Assembly (NCBI GenBank): GCA_014529385.2
Contig: CM043949.1
Coordinates: 106,246,554-106,310,553, forward strand
Length of the DNA stretch: 64,000 nucleotides
Direction: 5' to 3'
From: Adiantum capillus-veneris
Lineage: Eukaryota; Streptophyta; Polypodiopsida; Polypodiales; Pteridaceae
Every line of letters starts with the position of its first letter. Positions within the stretch are counted from its first letter, which is position 1. Shown here in pieces: positions 1 to 12,963 of the stretch. The notes under the pieces are model-generated. The model did not search any database. It was not told where the DNA came from and saw nothing but the letters and a program-made list of their open reading frames with translations. A program made the translations under genes and the position numbers.

Positions 1-2190
1 TGGTGTGTCCTGCTGGACATTCTCCTGTATCTAGAAAACTGATGATATCAGGCATAGCATCACTACCTTGGAAGAGGGGTAGTTTTAACTTGATTTCTCC
101 TATGGGAACGTCTTGTATTCTCTCTTTAGCTAGCGCATCTGCCTCTTGCTTTTCTGCTAGGGGGACATAGAAGTGTTTCACTGCTTCAAACTTCTTTAGG
201 AGGTCCTTAACTTGGCGAAGTTGACCAAGTAAAACCTGATTTTTGCACTCCTAGGTGCCATTTATCTGCCTTATCAAAATCAAAGCGTCACCAAACACAT
301 TTAGGCGCTGAATTCTTTGTGAAAGACATTGTTCCAACCCAAGGATTAGGGCTGCATATTCTGCTTCATTGTTGGAGTGGGAGTGTAATAACTGCCCCAT
401 GGAGAATACTCTTTCTTGCTGTTCATTGAAAATGACCATGCGTGCTGCAAACTGATCCATTGTTCTCTTGTATGCTCCGTCAAAGAAAAGAGAGTGAGCT
501 TTCTCTAGCTTAGGACTTTCTATCGCTGGTGTTCCTTCCTTTGCTTCCGTGTTGACCTTCAGCTTCTTCTCATAATGGCGATGAGTGAGAATTCTCGCTA
601 AACTAGCCCTGGTGGAGTTTTCTACTTGCACGGTATAGTCAAACTCTTGTGGTCTAATTAACCACCTTGAGATCCTAGATGAGATATCCACGTGTCGCAT
701 TACATATGGGAAAACCTCCTCCATTGTCAGGATTACAAAGGGTCTAGGCAGGAGATAGGAGCGAAACTTTGTAGTAGCAAACATTAGTGCCAGAACCATG
801 TGTTCTTCTTCGGTAAACCCTTTTTCTGATGGGGTCATGACCCGACTAGAGAAGTAAATAGGGCGCATGAAAGAATTTTTGGGATCCTTTTGCATTAGCA
901 CTACTCCTAGTGTATCATTTCCCACACTAGGGTTTACATAAAATGGCTCGTCCCACTTAGGAGGTGAAATAGTGGGAAGCTTAGCTAGGATTTTCTTTAC
1001 TTCAATAAACTGCTGCTCGTTCTCTTCAGTCCATGAGAAGACATCCCTCTGGGTGAGTTTTTGTAGAGGAAGGACCACTTGAGATAGCAGGTGAATGAAC
1101 CTGCTTAAGTATCTTACCTTCTGAAGGAAAGAAACCAGCTGCTTGGCGATGGTGGGTGATGATAAAGATACCAGAGCCTGAATCTTGCTAGGGTCAGCCT
1201 CAATTACTTTTTCTGAAATTACATGGCCAAGGAGAGTGACTTTGCTCTCACCAATGTGACACTTGTCCACGTTGAGTTGGCCACCCAAGGTTTGCAGCCT
1301 AGTTAAGCCATCATAGACTTTGCTTAAATGAAGGGTTCGTGAGCTATAAATGCAAAAATCATCTATGAAAACCCGTATTGATGTTCCAAAGTAGGGTTGG
1401 AAAACAAAAGTTACATAGCGTTGAAATGTGGCTGGGGCATTAGTGAGGCCAAACGGCATCACTCTGTAGGAAAAACATCCCCAAGGCATGATGAAGGTTG
1501 TCTTCTTCTGATCCTCCTCCGCAATGCTAATCTGGAAGTATCCTGAGTAGCCATCGCATACTGTGTATCGTTCGTGACCTGCCACTTCATTGAGTATTTC
1601 ATCCTAGAATGGGAGGGGAAAGTGGTCCCTCTTTGTGGCTGCATTGAGAGGTTTATAATCCACACAGACTCTCCACTTACCATTTTTTTTTGGTGTGACT
1701 ACTACTAGGGAGACCCATTCTGAGTCTTGGACAGGATAGATGAAACCTGCTTGCAGCAAACTTCTCACTTCCTTAAGCAGTGCCTCTTGTTGGATTACTC
1801 CAAGTCTTATGAACTTTTGTACTACGGGTTACTACCTTCCTTGAGCTTTAGGTGGTGTTGTACTACTGTAATTCCTGTGATCTTATCATAGCCATCAATG
1901 AACAAAGTAGTGAAGTTACCTAACATGGAGACGTACTCCTTCCTTTCTTCATTGGTTAACTCATTTGAGAGCATTTTTTGTAGCTTATCTGCATCCTCCA
2001 AGGACTGCATACCTGATGATCCCTCTTGGTTTGCCGAGGTTGCTTCAGATTGTGTTAATCTGTTTGGGTCTTTAAGAATGACTCCCATTACTTCGATGCT
2101 ACTGTCACTTCCGTCGGTGGTGGTCGTCTCTTCTCTTGAGGTAGACGAGTAGTCGCTGGTGGACTCATCTTCTGAAGCCTCCAAGATCAT
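1..2190 (-). pseudogene. pol: reverse transcriptase, RNase H and second RNase H (broken)
   Basis: Read right to left. A Ser/Thr/Asp/Glu-rich linker (2190-1822) ends in a conserved HHLKLKEG-type segment. A one-base shift near 1830 moves the reading into the RT N-terminus. The RT core follows, with VCVDYKPLNAATKRD near 1650, FGLTNAPATFQ near 1450 and the catalytic box FIDDF (normally YVDD or FVDD) near 1365. A TAG near 1605 interrupts the FPLPF..DEILN segment. The gypsy RNase H lies around 1050-720. A second RNase H begins with LFFDGAYK near 490 and includes NNEAEYAAL. A TAG at 251-253 interrupts it, but the frame stays open to position 1. The stops fit CAG-to-TAG changes. It would copy element RNA into DNA. 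Confidence 0.8.
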
Positions 2191-2196
2191 GTTGTG

Positions 2197-3975
2197 CTAC
2201 TTTCTAGTCCTCATGTCGTAGAATATGGACTTCCCTTTAGCATCCTTCATCTTGATCATTCCGATGCTCCAGTCTTGTTTAGCTTCCATAGCCATAAGCC
2301 AAGGCCTTCCGAGAATGATGGGGTAGCCCTCCCCTTTGTGTGGCATGACGAAGATGTCTACCTCCACTTCTGTATTGAATGCTTTTACTTTGACCGCATT
2401 TACAATGCCTATGCATTTCACTCTTACATTGTTTGCCATCTTGGCTCAGCAGGGTGCCGGCCTACTTACCTCTAGACCTAGATGGTGCATCATCTTTTCA
2501 CTCATGACGCATATTTGCGTGCCACCATCTATGTAGACGTTTGAAATCCGTTGCCCCTTGATGTGAGAGTCCATGGTTGGCAGTATGTCGTCGAGATCCC
2601 TCCCAGAGATAGCCCTAGCTATCCTAGGTCTTGATTTCCTGGTACTTACCATTTTCGTCCATTGCCTCCTCATTCTGGATGCAAGGTGGAGTAATTGGGG
2701 CCAAGTTATCTTCGGGCCTTGCATTAACACATCCTGAACTAAGTCATAGGGTTGTGCATACTCACCTAGTGAGAAGTCCACGATGTCTATCTTCCGCCGC
2801 GGTTTAGCTGCTTGCTTGCTAGACTCGGCCTTCCCTTTCATCTTCTCTTCTCTTTGAGATGCCTCCTCGTGCCTCGCACGCTTCACTCCCATAGCATCCA
2901 CTTCTTCTACCTTCGCTTTTCCTTTGTGCTTCTCTCGAGATGACTCTTCTACCTTCGCCTTCCCTTTAGCCTCTAAGCTAATAACACTCACCGCTTGGTT
3001 CACAACAGGTGGTGGGGGTAGTGGCGAAATGAGAGGTTGGGGTGGTGGTTGTTGTTGTACAGGTGATCGAAGGATTTGGACCGGTGGGATTGGTCCTGGC
3101 TGCCTAGGTGGTGGTGGTCTTTCTCTCGACGGAGAGATCTGAATCCGTCTCCCCCCTTTATTGAAATTTTTCCTCCTCGGGTGTGGGCAGTAGTACATTC
3201 CATGGCCATCTTCCCCGCAGTTGTAACAGTGGTACTTTGGGTTCTGCCTTCGTTGTCCCCTTCCTTGTTCTTGTTTTTTGCTAGATGCATGTCCTTGTTG
3301 CACCATATGCACATATAAACTCTCTAGTTGAGTGGTGATGCGACTCAGCAGGTCTTGCTGTTCTTCTGATGCCTCTTGCGGTTGGACTCTATGATTGGCT
3401 GTTGCAGCCACTGGGGTTGGTCGGGCCGAGCTCGTTTCCTCTGACTTGTTTACTCTTGCTTGCATTCGCAGATTCTTATCTTTAAGGCGGGCTACTTCAA
3501 CTGCCAAATCATATGTTGCAGGAAACCTTCCCTTCACCTTCTCTCTAAGAGGCGACCATAGACCAACAATGAAACGGTCCTTCTTTAGGAACTTAGGCGC
3601 TCCTTCGCCTTCCTCCAGTGTGGCAACCCATCTCTCCCATAAGTACACAAACTTTGACTCGTAGGTGGCATACTCTACCAGGCCTCCCTGCTTTAATTCT
3701 ATCAGTAGCTGCCATAACTTCTCCGAGGTTGTGCCTCCACCAAACCCCTTTACAAAAGCAGCCCTTAACACATCCCATGCATTCTTGGTAGCCTGGGGCA
3801 ATGCATTATACCAGGACTTGGCCTCTACTTTCATCAGTAGAGGAAAAATTCTAAGTCGTGAAATGTCATCGTCTTTGTTGGAGACGACACAAGCAATGTG
3901 GAAATCATCCAAAAAGTCGATGGTGAGATCCTCTCCCTTCTTTCCATTGAACGTGGGGAAAGAAACACTTGCCAT
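2197..3975 (-). pseudogene. gag-protease (one in-frame stop)
   Basis: The ATG at 3975 opens a 509-codon frame. Its N-terminus is a retrotransposon gag domain (AKSWYNALP, then a WERW segment), which packages element RNA. A classical CCHC zinc knuckle, CYNCGEDGHGMYYC, lies near 3190-3230. A long Pro- and Lys/Glu-rich hinge follows. The aspartic-protease active site, YIDGGTQICVMS, lies near 2500-2540, with DGG instead of the commoner DSG or DTG. A TGA at 2446-2448 interrupts the protease. The same frame continues from 2445 to 2197 with the flap and ILGRPWL segment typical of retropepsins. Gag and protease therefore formed one polyprotein before the nonsense change. Confidence 0.8.
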
Positions 3976-4401
3976 GGTGGTGACTCAGGAAATTACAAAC
4001 CTTTTTTTCTTTTTTTTTTTCTTTTACATCAATAGTAGCGACTCATAGGCGGCTTTTTACAGGGATGGATGGATAGGTCAAAACAGGATAAAAATAGAGA
4101 CAATAAAGAAATGATGGTAATCTAATATGGGGAGAATGATAGGGTTCGGGGAATTGAGGATTTCGCCTAGTACCGCCGCACCGAATAGGTATACGATCTT
4201 CTGTTGGTAGAAGACTTTCCTATCTACATAGATATTCACATGCATATGCTGCAGGAATCTGAACGAGAATGCTGTCGGCCCGTTTTCCATCATGCACAGA
4301 GGGTGGAATACTTACTTATACTCTTACCGTGTCAGTGTTGATGAGTCGGCACATCCACAAGAGGTCGTCGCTTTTCATGGGATCTACCTTTCCTTCGTTG
4401 C

Positions 4402-5346
4402 TCAGCACGTACGGGGTGATGGTGACGCGTCTGACAACAATTGCAGGTAATTTCCGTAATCGGTGTGTTGCATGAATTCTACTCCATTCAGTTGCAGCTC
4501 ATCTCCAGCCCACTGGGTTTCTCCCGTGGTAGAGAGCTTCTTCAGGATAAGTTGTACAGGGAGAGGAGGAAGGTCCTCCACTCGCTTCCCAAAACAGCTA
4601 GAGCAGTAGCCGAACCACTCTTCTCGAGGACATGGGAATCTTCTTAGTACTTCTTCTTCTTCTGGATTGTCGAAGTGGATTGGTAACACTCACATGCGTC
4701 GTGAAAATCGGTAGGCTACCTTCCGTCGCTTAGCTTCGGATGACTTCTTTTTTGACAAAGTGGATTGGTAACACTCACGTGCGTCGTGCAAATCCAAAGC
4801 TAAGCGACCTTCCGCTGCTTAGCTTCGGATGACTTATTTTTTGATAAAGTGGGTACAACCCGAATTTCTAAGCTTGAAGCACTTTCTTGGCTAGATGCTT
4901 CTCCCTTCGGGGTCATGTGTTTCCAGACTGGCTTATCTTCTCCTTGCCTTTGGCTCGAGCAGCCCCTTTAGGCCAATTTGGAGTTATATCTTTGACTGTA
5001 GCTTCTTTAGGGAAAAGAGGTCTCACCGTTTGCTTCCCTTCCTTGACGTGAATGATTTCTTCGCGATGAATGTCGATGTAGATGACTTCAGCCCTTTCGC
5101 TGCCTTCGTTGGCTGGCACTCATTGACAATGTGCCTTGGTTGAAAACAGTGATGGCACTTCACCAATCTCCCACCTGATGCTTTCGATTTATAGTTAGAA
5201 CGAGCGACACAAGATGGAGAATTTACCTCTTGAATGCTGATGACACTGCAGCCTGGCAGTAACACCTCCATGAAGGCGGCTAGTGCCTCCTTCATCTCCT
5301 CTTCTTCCGTCCTCCAGTTAGAAAATTCCTTCAGCCACTCGTCCAT
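4402..5346 (-). pseudogene. Leader ORF upstream of gag (ORF1-like, broken)
   Basis: This minus-strand coding remnant lies between the primer-binding site and gag. The ATG at 5346 starts a 107-codon piece with an acidic amphipathic start and the motif CHHCFQPRHIVNEC. That motif matches CX2CX4HX4C spacing but lacks the usual glycines. The protein-like signal moves to another frame between 5119 and 4913, and a further open piece lies at 4689-4402. Ogre-type elements are known to carry an additional ORF1 at this position; its function is unknown. Assignment here rests on position and on the knuckle. A frameshift and an 85-bp duplication break it. Confidence 0.5.
4676..4851. repeat. Two-copy tandem duplication, period 85 bp
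   Basis: The block beginning TGGATTGGTAACACTCAC at 4676 recurs at 4761 with a few substitutions. Both copies end with TTGA(C/T)AAAGTGG. The repeat lies inside the leader ORF region of the Tat-like element and adds to its disruption. Confidence 0.85.
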
Positions 5347-5403
5347 GATTGATAGTGGGCGTCACTTTCAGCATTGTAAACTAAAGGGTCTTAGAAAAGC
5401 CCT

Positions 5404-5420
5404 CCTCCGTGGGGGCACCA
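5404..5420 (-). other. Putative primer-binding site
   Basis: On the minus strand TGGTGCCCCCACGGAGG starts two bases after the proposed LTR end (..CGTCA). It has the TGG start expected from pairing with a tRNA CCA end. The tRNA species is not identified. Confidence 0.45.
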
Positions 5421-5588
5421 AATGACGGACGCAAAGCGGACCCCGAACCCCCAACCCCGACGGCCTCTAAAACGCCGGGCGCAAAATGGCACACCTCGAG
5501 CCTGCCACGGTAAAGTGAATAGGAGGCACCACCTAGCTTTGAGCGGCTAGGACGCAAAACCACGATGATATGAATACTGCAAACTTAC

Positions 5589-5706
<118 letters not shown>

Positions 5707-6071
5707 ATTTGCAAATGATGAAAACCCTCGGGGGTGTGAGGGTGAATTATTTCTACAATATTTACAAGTGGCATGCCGTGGTGGTAGAGATGTAGGGAGA
5801 GGAGGTGATGCAACCTACTTGGTGCGTTCTCTAAGACGACTCAATGATTGTGAATACTTACTACCAAGAGCATGCATACATGTGTGCATCCACCATTGGA
5901 GTCGAGAGATGGATGTGGTTCCCTTCGCATGGTGCAATTCCCAAGGCAAACCCAACACACAAGCCCCCGTCCCCGTCATGGTGATAGTGTCAATCCTTCC
6001 CACTACCCTCTACCAAATGCTTAGCTCCTCATGAATTGCCCCCCCCCCCCGATAGTGACCTCTCAGTGCCA

Positions 6072-6078
6072 ATTTATA
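6072..6078 (-). promoter_or_regulatory. TATA box of the Tat-like LTR
   Basis: TATAAAT on the minus strand lies inside the LTR, in an orientation and position suited to driving the leader ORF and gag. Confidence 0.4.
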
Positions 6079-6255
6079 GGTGTTGGCTACTTGGATTATG
6101 GTAATCCAAGTGTGGTTAGGGTAAGCTTAATCGGGGAGACAAAGCAAGTGTTGGGCCCGGTGTGGTTGACCCTTGCTTTGTTTTGGGAGGTTATTAAAAG
6201 ATGGGAATCTCTAGGTGGGCCTTTGTGACCATCACCTAGAGAGAGGATATTTACA

Positions 6256-7528
6256 AAAAAATAGAAATTTACAATGGCTTGGGTGAAAACTGAAGATAAT
6301 GATAAAAATAACCTATAAATTACTGGGATGGCGTCGTGGTTGCGTGTTGTCGGCTAATGGTGTGTTGTTGGTGCGTCGGTGTCGAGCGTACTTCTTTTCA
6401 GAGTCGGCCCCTTATCTTTTTTGCATCTATGATTGTCTACTTTGATTGTGATTGGTAGCATAATATCCAGCACATTTGCTTAGTATCAAACATTTAATTC
6501 AATGTCATTTTTTGTCATAATCACTTGTCTAGGTTTAAAAATCAAGTAGTCCGACTAAGCTAGTTTGACCCAGCTAGGTGTTAGAGATCTTCTCTTAATA
6601 CCATGGGGAATGCCTTCCTAATAATTAATGGTTACTTAGGTTCTTAATCCGATTTAGGCAGCATTGTGTGAAATGTACTAGGGATTTCTAGTGGGCTTAG
6701 TCCCTATTGACATTTAGCTTAAGTATTATAAAGGGAGTTTACTAGTGTGATGAGCTTGGGGAGGTGTAACAGTGTTATATGACCCCCCAAAGTTACAAAA
6801 TTAAAATGCTGAAAACGAACAAACAAAAATTCAAAGTGTCACAATGTAAAATCTTAAATTGAAAGAGAAATCTCAGCTTGATTTGGTACTTCACTCACAT
6901 GTATCGCCTATGATACTAGAGCCCTAGAGGTTCCCAGTGTGGACTCTTTTCATTGAAAAGGAAAAAACCCAAGGCATACAAAATAAGCACACACATCAAA
7001 ATTGAATCACCGTGAAAAGACTTTGGGGGGTCAAAGAAAAGGTAATCAGTCAGGCAATGATTTCTTGAGAAATTCCTTTTATCGTAGCTTAACTACAAGG
7101 TCTTCTAGATATAGCCTCTAGTCAACCCTCGAACATGAAATACTTGGCTCTCGCGATTAAACAACTTAATTGATCAGAGAAAATTAAGAAGCTTACCCAT
7201 GGTATTAATAGTCAATCTTTAGTGCCTTGCGACCGTTAAATTAGCGACCCCAGACTTGTTTAATTTTTTACCTTTACAGTTGTTTATGTGTTTGATTATA
7301 TTACAATTTAATGTTTATTGCTGACAAAAGGTTTAAAATTCTGTTACCAATCAAATTGTCTGCCTACAACTGCATATGCTTTTTAATTGCTTATGAGAAT
7401 GCAATTACTGTGCCAATGTTGTTTGATTTTGTAGTGACTGAAAGAGGCTAAGGACATTCATCTCAAAAGATCTTCCACCTCAATGAAAGAGCTTCAACTC
7501 AATAGCTTCCGAGAACGGAATCTAAATC
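6256..7528 (+). other. Probable 3' non-coding interior of an Athila-like element
   Basis: AT-rich sequence with no convincing coding frame, ending at the polypurine tract at 7529. Long non-coding stretches before the 3' LTR are usual in Athila-type elements. The left boundary against the Tat-like LTR is not resolved. Confidence 0.35.
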
Positions 7529-7541
7529 AGGAAGGGGGGCA
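7529..7541 (+). other. Polypurine tract
   Basis: AGGAAGGGGGGCA directly precedes TGTTAACCC, the start of the LTR. This is the expected plus-strand priming site. Confidence 0.7.
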
Positions 7542-7741
7542 TGTTAACCCTCACGGCTCACGGACACCCTATCACCTACGATAGACGTTGTATTATTTAC
7601 TTGGTAGAGTTAGGTACCGGGCTTGTCGGTCCAATAGGAAAAGGGTAAGAGTGATCTCCGATGAGAGGCGCACTCTAACTGGAACATTCAAGGAATTAGT
7701 TGGCTAAGCATGGGCGCCCAAGTGTGAATTGGGCGAGCTCA

Positions 7742-7747
7742 TATAAA
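7742..7747 (+). promoter_or_regulatory. TATA box in Athila-like LTR
   Basis: TATAAA within GCTCATATAAAAGTC, about 200 bp into the LTR. Confidence 0.45.
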
Positions 7748-7842
7748 AGTCAACTAAACCTAAAATTCACTCATTCTCTCATTTGTGCAATTGAAGAGTG
7801 CTCTTGCTCCATCTCCATCTTCTTCTTCTTCTTCATGTCCTT

Positions 7843-7861
7843 GTGTGTGTGTGTGTGTGTG

Positions 7862-7908
<47 letters not shown>
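7843..7908. repeat. (TG)n followed by (GA)n
   Basis: A short TG tract followed by about 44 bp of GA, inside the 3' LTR. Confidence 0.95.
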
Positions 7909-7912
<4 letters not shown>

Positions 7913-8227
7913 AGAGTGTGCGATCGAGCATTGCGGCGGCACGACGGCGGCGAGCGCGGCGTAGCGGCATCTCCCTCTTCTTCGCGGCGAGGAATCCCCC
8001 ACGAAGCAAGCGTAGAGTGGTGAGTGACACACCATCGTCATCTTTGAGCTTACTAGTTTAGGCTTGTTGTGTGCTTGGAGCCATTTGTGGCTTGCACGCG
8101 GTGTATTGGCAAGTTCCTTGCATTGACACGTGCGACATACGCACACAACATAGGATATCCACCTGAACTTATGCTTATGGATTTTATAAGTGGGAAAAAT
8201 CACTGGTTTCTTAGTGTTCAACACAGA

Positions 8228-10440
8228 TTAGCCTAGAAGCCCTAAGTGTTTAGCAATTTTACTGGAAATAGTTTGAGGTGTAGCATTAATATGACAGAAT
8301 TCCTTACTAGATACTCGATTACGAGCGGCCTTCCAAGCCAGGTTTTTGTAGACGATAGTGGGACAGTTAGAGCTTTTGTCAAGCCCAACAATAAACAATT
8401 TATTAGAGATCTTTTGAAAATCAAGAGTTAGCTGAGAAGTAAGCCAAGAATCATCAGATGATAACCATTTACTAGGAAGTTGTGAAATTTTATGAAGGAA
8501 CCATTCCTTCACAACTTCTGGTAAGTCCAGTGGAAATGTCATCTCCAATCGGAGAGCACTGACAAGGTCAGTGAGATAGCTTAGTATAGCTGATAAGGCA
8601 AAGTATGGGTTTTTTGAAAAGTTAGGTATATGATTGAGCCCTTTGGCCAAAATTCTACGTATTTTAGTATTTTCAATAATGCTAAGATCACAAGTGCAAA
8701 CATGGTAACCAAAAGCTTCAAAATTTTTGCAAAAAGTGGTAAGCTGAACACATGTACAATGAGGGAAGATTTTTTGGTCGAATCCAATCAAGGAGTACAT
8801 TGTGAAAGAGACAGTGTATGTAGATGAAACCATTATCTGGATCCACTTTGTTGAAAGTTCTTCTTTCACAAGGGCTTGTAGCAACCTGCAATATAACCAA
8901 GGTTTAAAATTCAAGGAAGTTCTTGATGGGGGGAGATTTGCCTCTTCCTCTTGTAAAGCTACTAACTCTTCCTTGGTTAGAGGATGAACTAGGTGTTAGG
9001 AAGGAAGTGAAGGAGTTGGAGGTGATCAAAGACTTAGCCCTTTTGAGATCAGAGGAGTCATCCTCATCAATACAAGGTTTAAGAAGACTAGTGATGAGCT
9101 TAACACCTTTAAAGTTAGCATAAGTAGTGAAGTAAATGCCAGGTTTATTAGCTTTTAACTCCTTCAAGATATCAAGCATAAGTCCACGGAAGATGTTGAA
9201 GGCAATGATTTTGTGCAATTACAATCTTCTTAGCTTGGCCACCTAACCAAGAACAAATGAGGGAGAGATGAAAATCCACAGGTTTCTCCAGGAAAAGTAA
9301 GTCCAAATGGCTGAGAATAAACCAGATGGTATGATCAAACCACATGATGCTGGATTCACAAGAGGCTTTAGGGTCAAGAAATCTGTAGTCACATTTCACA
9401 TAAGGACGAAAGACATTTCAAATGGAATCGGTGTAAAAATCAGGGTTACTCTTAGCAAATTCCATGCTTCCTTTGTTACGGATGTACATGCTTGTATTTG
9501 AGTGGCACTTGGAGTGGTCGATGAGATTGAGATTGAAGGGTGCTTTGATGAGCGTACCTTTGTCCAAGAATTGCCCTCCTTTAAGAATCTTGAGTCTGTA
9601 ATCTTCCACAGTAGAGGCAATGAGGTTCGCAAGGTAAACCCAGGTCTCACTCAAAATAGGAGCTAAGAAAGCCTTGTTGGGCAGGACCCAAAACTGATGG
9701 TCAACCCCGAGGGATTCTATTTCAACTTGTCTCGCGAGCAAGAAAAGAAAAACTTTAAAGATTTTAGGCACCATCTCTAGGAGTTTTGAGTCATTGAGAA
9801 AGCAAAGATTACTTTGAATTCTTTAACTGCTTCAAGGGCTACACTATCCCGACAGAAGATTCCACCAGTTTGTGGAATAGAAGGAGTGGCTAGTTCACAG
9901 ATAAAAGAGGGATTAAGCCCACATAACTTCCTAGAAAGTTAGACAGATCTGCACCAGAGAAGGAGAACAGAGCAAGCTCTTGCTGATATTGTGAGGATAA
10001 TAGAGGAAACTAGTCAATGTATTGGGAAATGAAATTTACTCCTTCCATGGAGTCTTTATCCAAAGCTGCTAAAATCTTGACCCAAGCATTAAAAGACAGC
10101 ATATGTAAAACAGATAATTTTTAGTCAGAGATAAGATCCGAATCATAAATTAGTTGCAAAGCATCGAAGCTGCTAATACATCTGAGAACAAGAGAAGTGT
10201 CCATTGGGAGGGGCTCCGAGGTCAGTTCCAATACTTGTGAGAGAGCAAGATCCTGCAAAAATAGTGAGGTGAGGTTTACTTATATTTTCCATAGTAGATA
10301 ATACAATCTTTGGCCTTCCTAGAGAGGAAGGGTCTAGTTCTAACTGCCAAGGCATTCTTTGTTTTATGATCCTTAAGGTAAAGCTTAATCTGTTCAAGAA
10401 TCTTTGCATGATTCTCAAGGTTGTGATTAGTGCTCATGCG
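8228..10440 (-). pseudogene. Decayed reverse-transcriptase remnant, Penelope-like
   Basis: Overlapping minus-strand frames (9774-9418, 9399-9172, 9218-8904, 8914-8228) form one degraded protein, joined by frameshifts and an in-frame TGA near 9415. Toward its C-terminus are CTCDLSIIENTKIRRILAKGL, resembling the 'N-L-S..L...E...L.KGL.F.P' segment, and LFIVGLDKSSNCPTIVYK, resembling the 'DKA.NN..I.CK..Y' segment. Both precede the RT core in Penelope-like retroelements. The gene is cut off at about 8228, beside the Athila-like LTR, before any catalytic RT motif. A possible further 5' part lies at 10418-10173. The family call is from remembered motif resemblance only; this could be another retroelement. 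Confidence 0.4.
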
Positions 10441-10444
10441 AGCT

Positions 10445-12922
10445 ATCTTTCTATAGGGTAAGCAGTCCTAAAAAGGGAACAATGTAAACATACATAGAGG
10501 TAGAAACAGTAATTATAATATTTTCGGGTCTGCAAACCTTCAACCGGCAAAGTCAAAGACTATAGTAGCCGTGAGTAGGGAACCAGAAAAAGAGTCTAAA
10601 AGGGACAACCTAACACCAGTCAACCGGTCAAGGGATTACAGACTGTGGGTCCAACTTAGAACTCAATTTGGAAGAGAATTTCCAAAGCCATCATTCTGAT
10701 TTCTCTTGGAAAGAAAAACCTTATGTATAGGATGTGTGTGTAGCTCCTAAATCTTAGGTAATAAGACATAATTGAATTTTTACATTCAAAAGACACCTGG
10801 CAATGGAACAAGGAATAGATATGTACAAAAACAACTCATTATTAGAATCATTTAAGTACAATGTTTGTAGGAAAGAGATCCCCCTTTAGTATGCAGAAAG
10901 TAAAAGAACTTCCCAAGTTATCAATGAGTGTTCCATCCAAAGTAGGGTAGCTTGCCAAAGTAAAAAAACCTTCCAAGATAAGATAGAGTCCTTACCTGCA
11001 TCCATCCAAACAAGACAATAATTCAGTTAGCCTTGGATGTGTTTTACAGGTATCAATGGTCCATACCAGTTGTTATCCATGTCCATCTTACAAAAAAAAT
11101 TTACCTTTTACAAGCTAGGTCCACAGTAAAACCTTTTTGTTTATTGTTTAATTATCACTTCTAATCTAAGTGATAGATTTCCCCTTCTAATCCGAGTGGT
11201 ATATTCCCCTAAGAAACAAACTTCATGAGTTATTTATCTGTCATATTAGTGAGGTTCTATCGATAAACAAGCATATATTTTCTTCTAGGTATAGAACTGA
11301 TTTTGTTTCTATGTTACAAATGGAGTCTAATGCAATCTATTCATATAAGTTACAAAGTTATATCTTGCCAAGTGGTAGAGGCCTAGCCCGTCCAAAAAAA
11401 ACAGGGACAAACTGTGAATGCAAATGCTTAAAGCATTGTCTCAAACAATCCAAATCATAATGATCGGGTCCTTCATAGAATGTAACGGATCATATCCTTC
11501 CCATAAAAGCAACATAAACTAATACATGGTTACAAAAACTGTGGTACAAGAGTTTAACATTCCCTCCATACGGAAGGTTTTACCAAGTCACAAAAGCGGT
11601 AGACAACATGCTATCCATTAATACCAATGACTGAATCAGTAGAAGGAATCCATCCTTATCCGAGGTACAACCCTTTCAAAGCTCTTGATCAATTTCTTTC
11701 CATACAAATGTTAAGCCAAACTGCCCTATACTTACCTTCCAAAAGAGAACCATTTCATAAACCATTAGCAAACCCAAATCGGTGGTTATACCCAGCTTTA
11801 CTGCCAAGTATAAATGATGATCCTTTACTCAAATTATGAGTATGCATAGTATTACAAAGTACCCAACACCTTAGATGCTACAAACGCCAATAATAACCCC
11901 ATTTGTTGAAAAAAACCAGTTACGTCGTGACTAGGTAGTGACTGCAGATGGTGATACCTTGCAGCGGCTTTGAAAATCCCAAGTTATATGATCATATAGC
12001 AGTTTATATCCATGTTGCACACAGTTTCTTTTCAAAAAAACAGTAGGAAAAAACCCTTTTTATACCTTGAATGAAATCAAGCAGTAGATGCCAACCATTT
12101 TTAGCAACATATACCATGCTGAGTACAATAATAATCTTATTGTTCATGAGTAATACATACACGCATAGTGTAAAAGAACCACAATCATCGACAGTTGTAA
12201 AAACCATTCCCGATTGCAAGCAGCAAAACAACCACCATAATGCTATTGAAAAGCATTTTTCCTGCTGTGTTAACAAATAATGCTTATTGTAAAGAATTCC
12301 AACATAACCGGTAGTGAGGCAAAGTTAGGGTAGAAAAAAACCTGATACACTTGAGTGGTTAGGTCCATAGCTCTATTTGTGAAGCAGGCAGTAAATCCTC
12401 TAAGACAAAAAACACAACAGAACTATCACTGGCTAAGTGAGGGACAGAGGTGCACCTCACCTGTTTAAATAGAGGGTGGACTGCCAGTCCTCTGAGCGGG
12501 AGTAATGAGTGAGCCGAGCTGCCCTCCTTTGTGAGTGTGTGGTAGCGTCAAACGGCATGTAGATACCCATGAAAGGGGAAATCCATAGCAGGGAGAAGAG
12601 GCCGCCTTCTCAGTGTAATGAGGACAGATATTTGAATCACGCTCAACATGCCAGGGGAAACATTTTTAGCTTTATTACTCAAGGTCTGGGTCCCATGGTC
12701 TTTATAAGGCATATTTTGAGTAGTATCACTAAAGTGTCCCAACAATTTCCGAGCTAGATCAAAGTAGGGGGGGTGTTTTGTAGAAGGGCGATTTTGTGGG
12801 GATGGTTTGTATTTGATTATAACCAGAATACCTATAGTACCATAGTGTGTGTGTGTGTGTGTGTGTGTCATGGTGCCTAATGCAATGAGGCTCCAAGCCA
12901 GAACGTGAGGAGTTTTGTAGGA

Positions 12923-12963
<41 letters not shown>

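Larger units (their letters stand above)
7542..8145 (+). repeat. 3' LTR of an Athila-like element
   Basis: It begins TGTTAACCC after a polypurine tract and ends near ..ACGCACA. The last 125 bp closely match 52154-52291, which is followed there by an Asp-type primer-binding site, confirming LTR identity and orientation. It contains a TATA box at 7742, a (TG)n(GA)n tract and a GC-rich segment at 7920-7990. Length is about 604 bp. The matching 5' LTR of this copy is not in the window. Confidence 0.75.
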
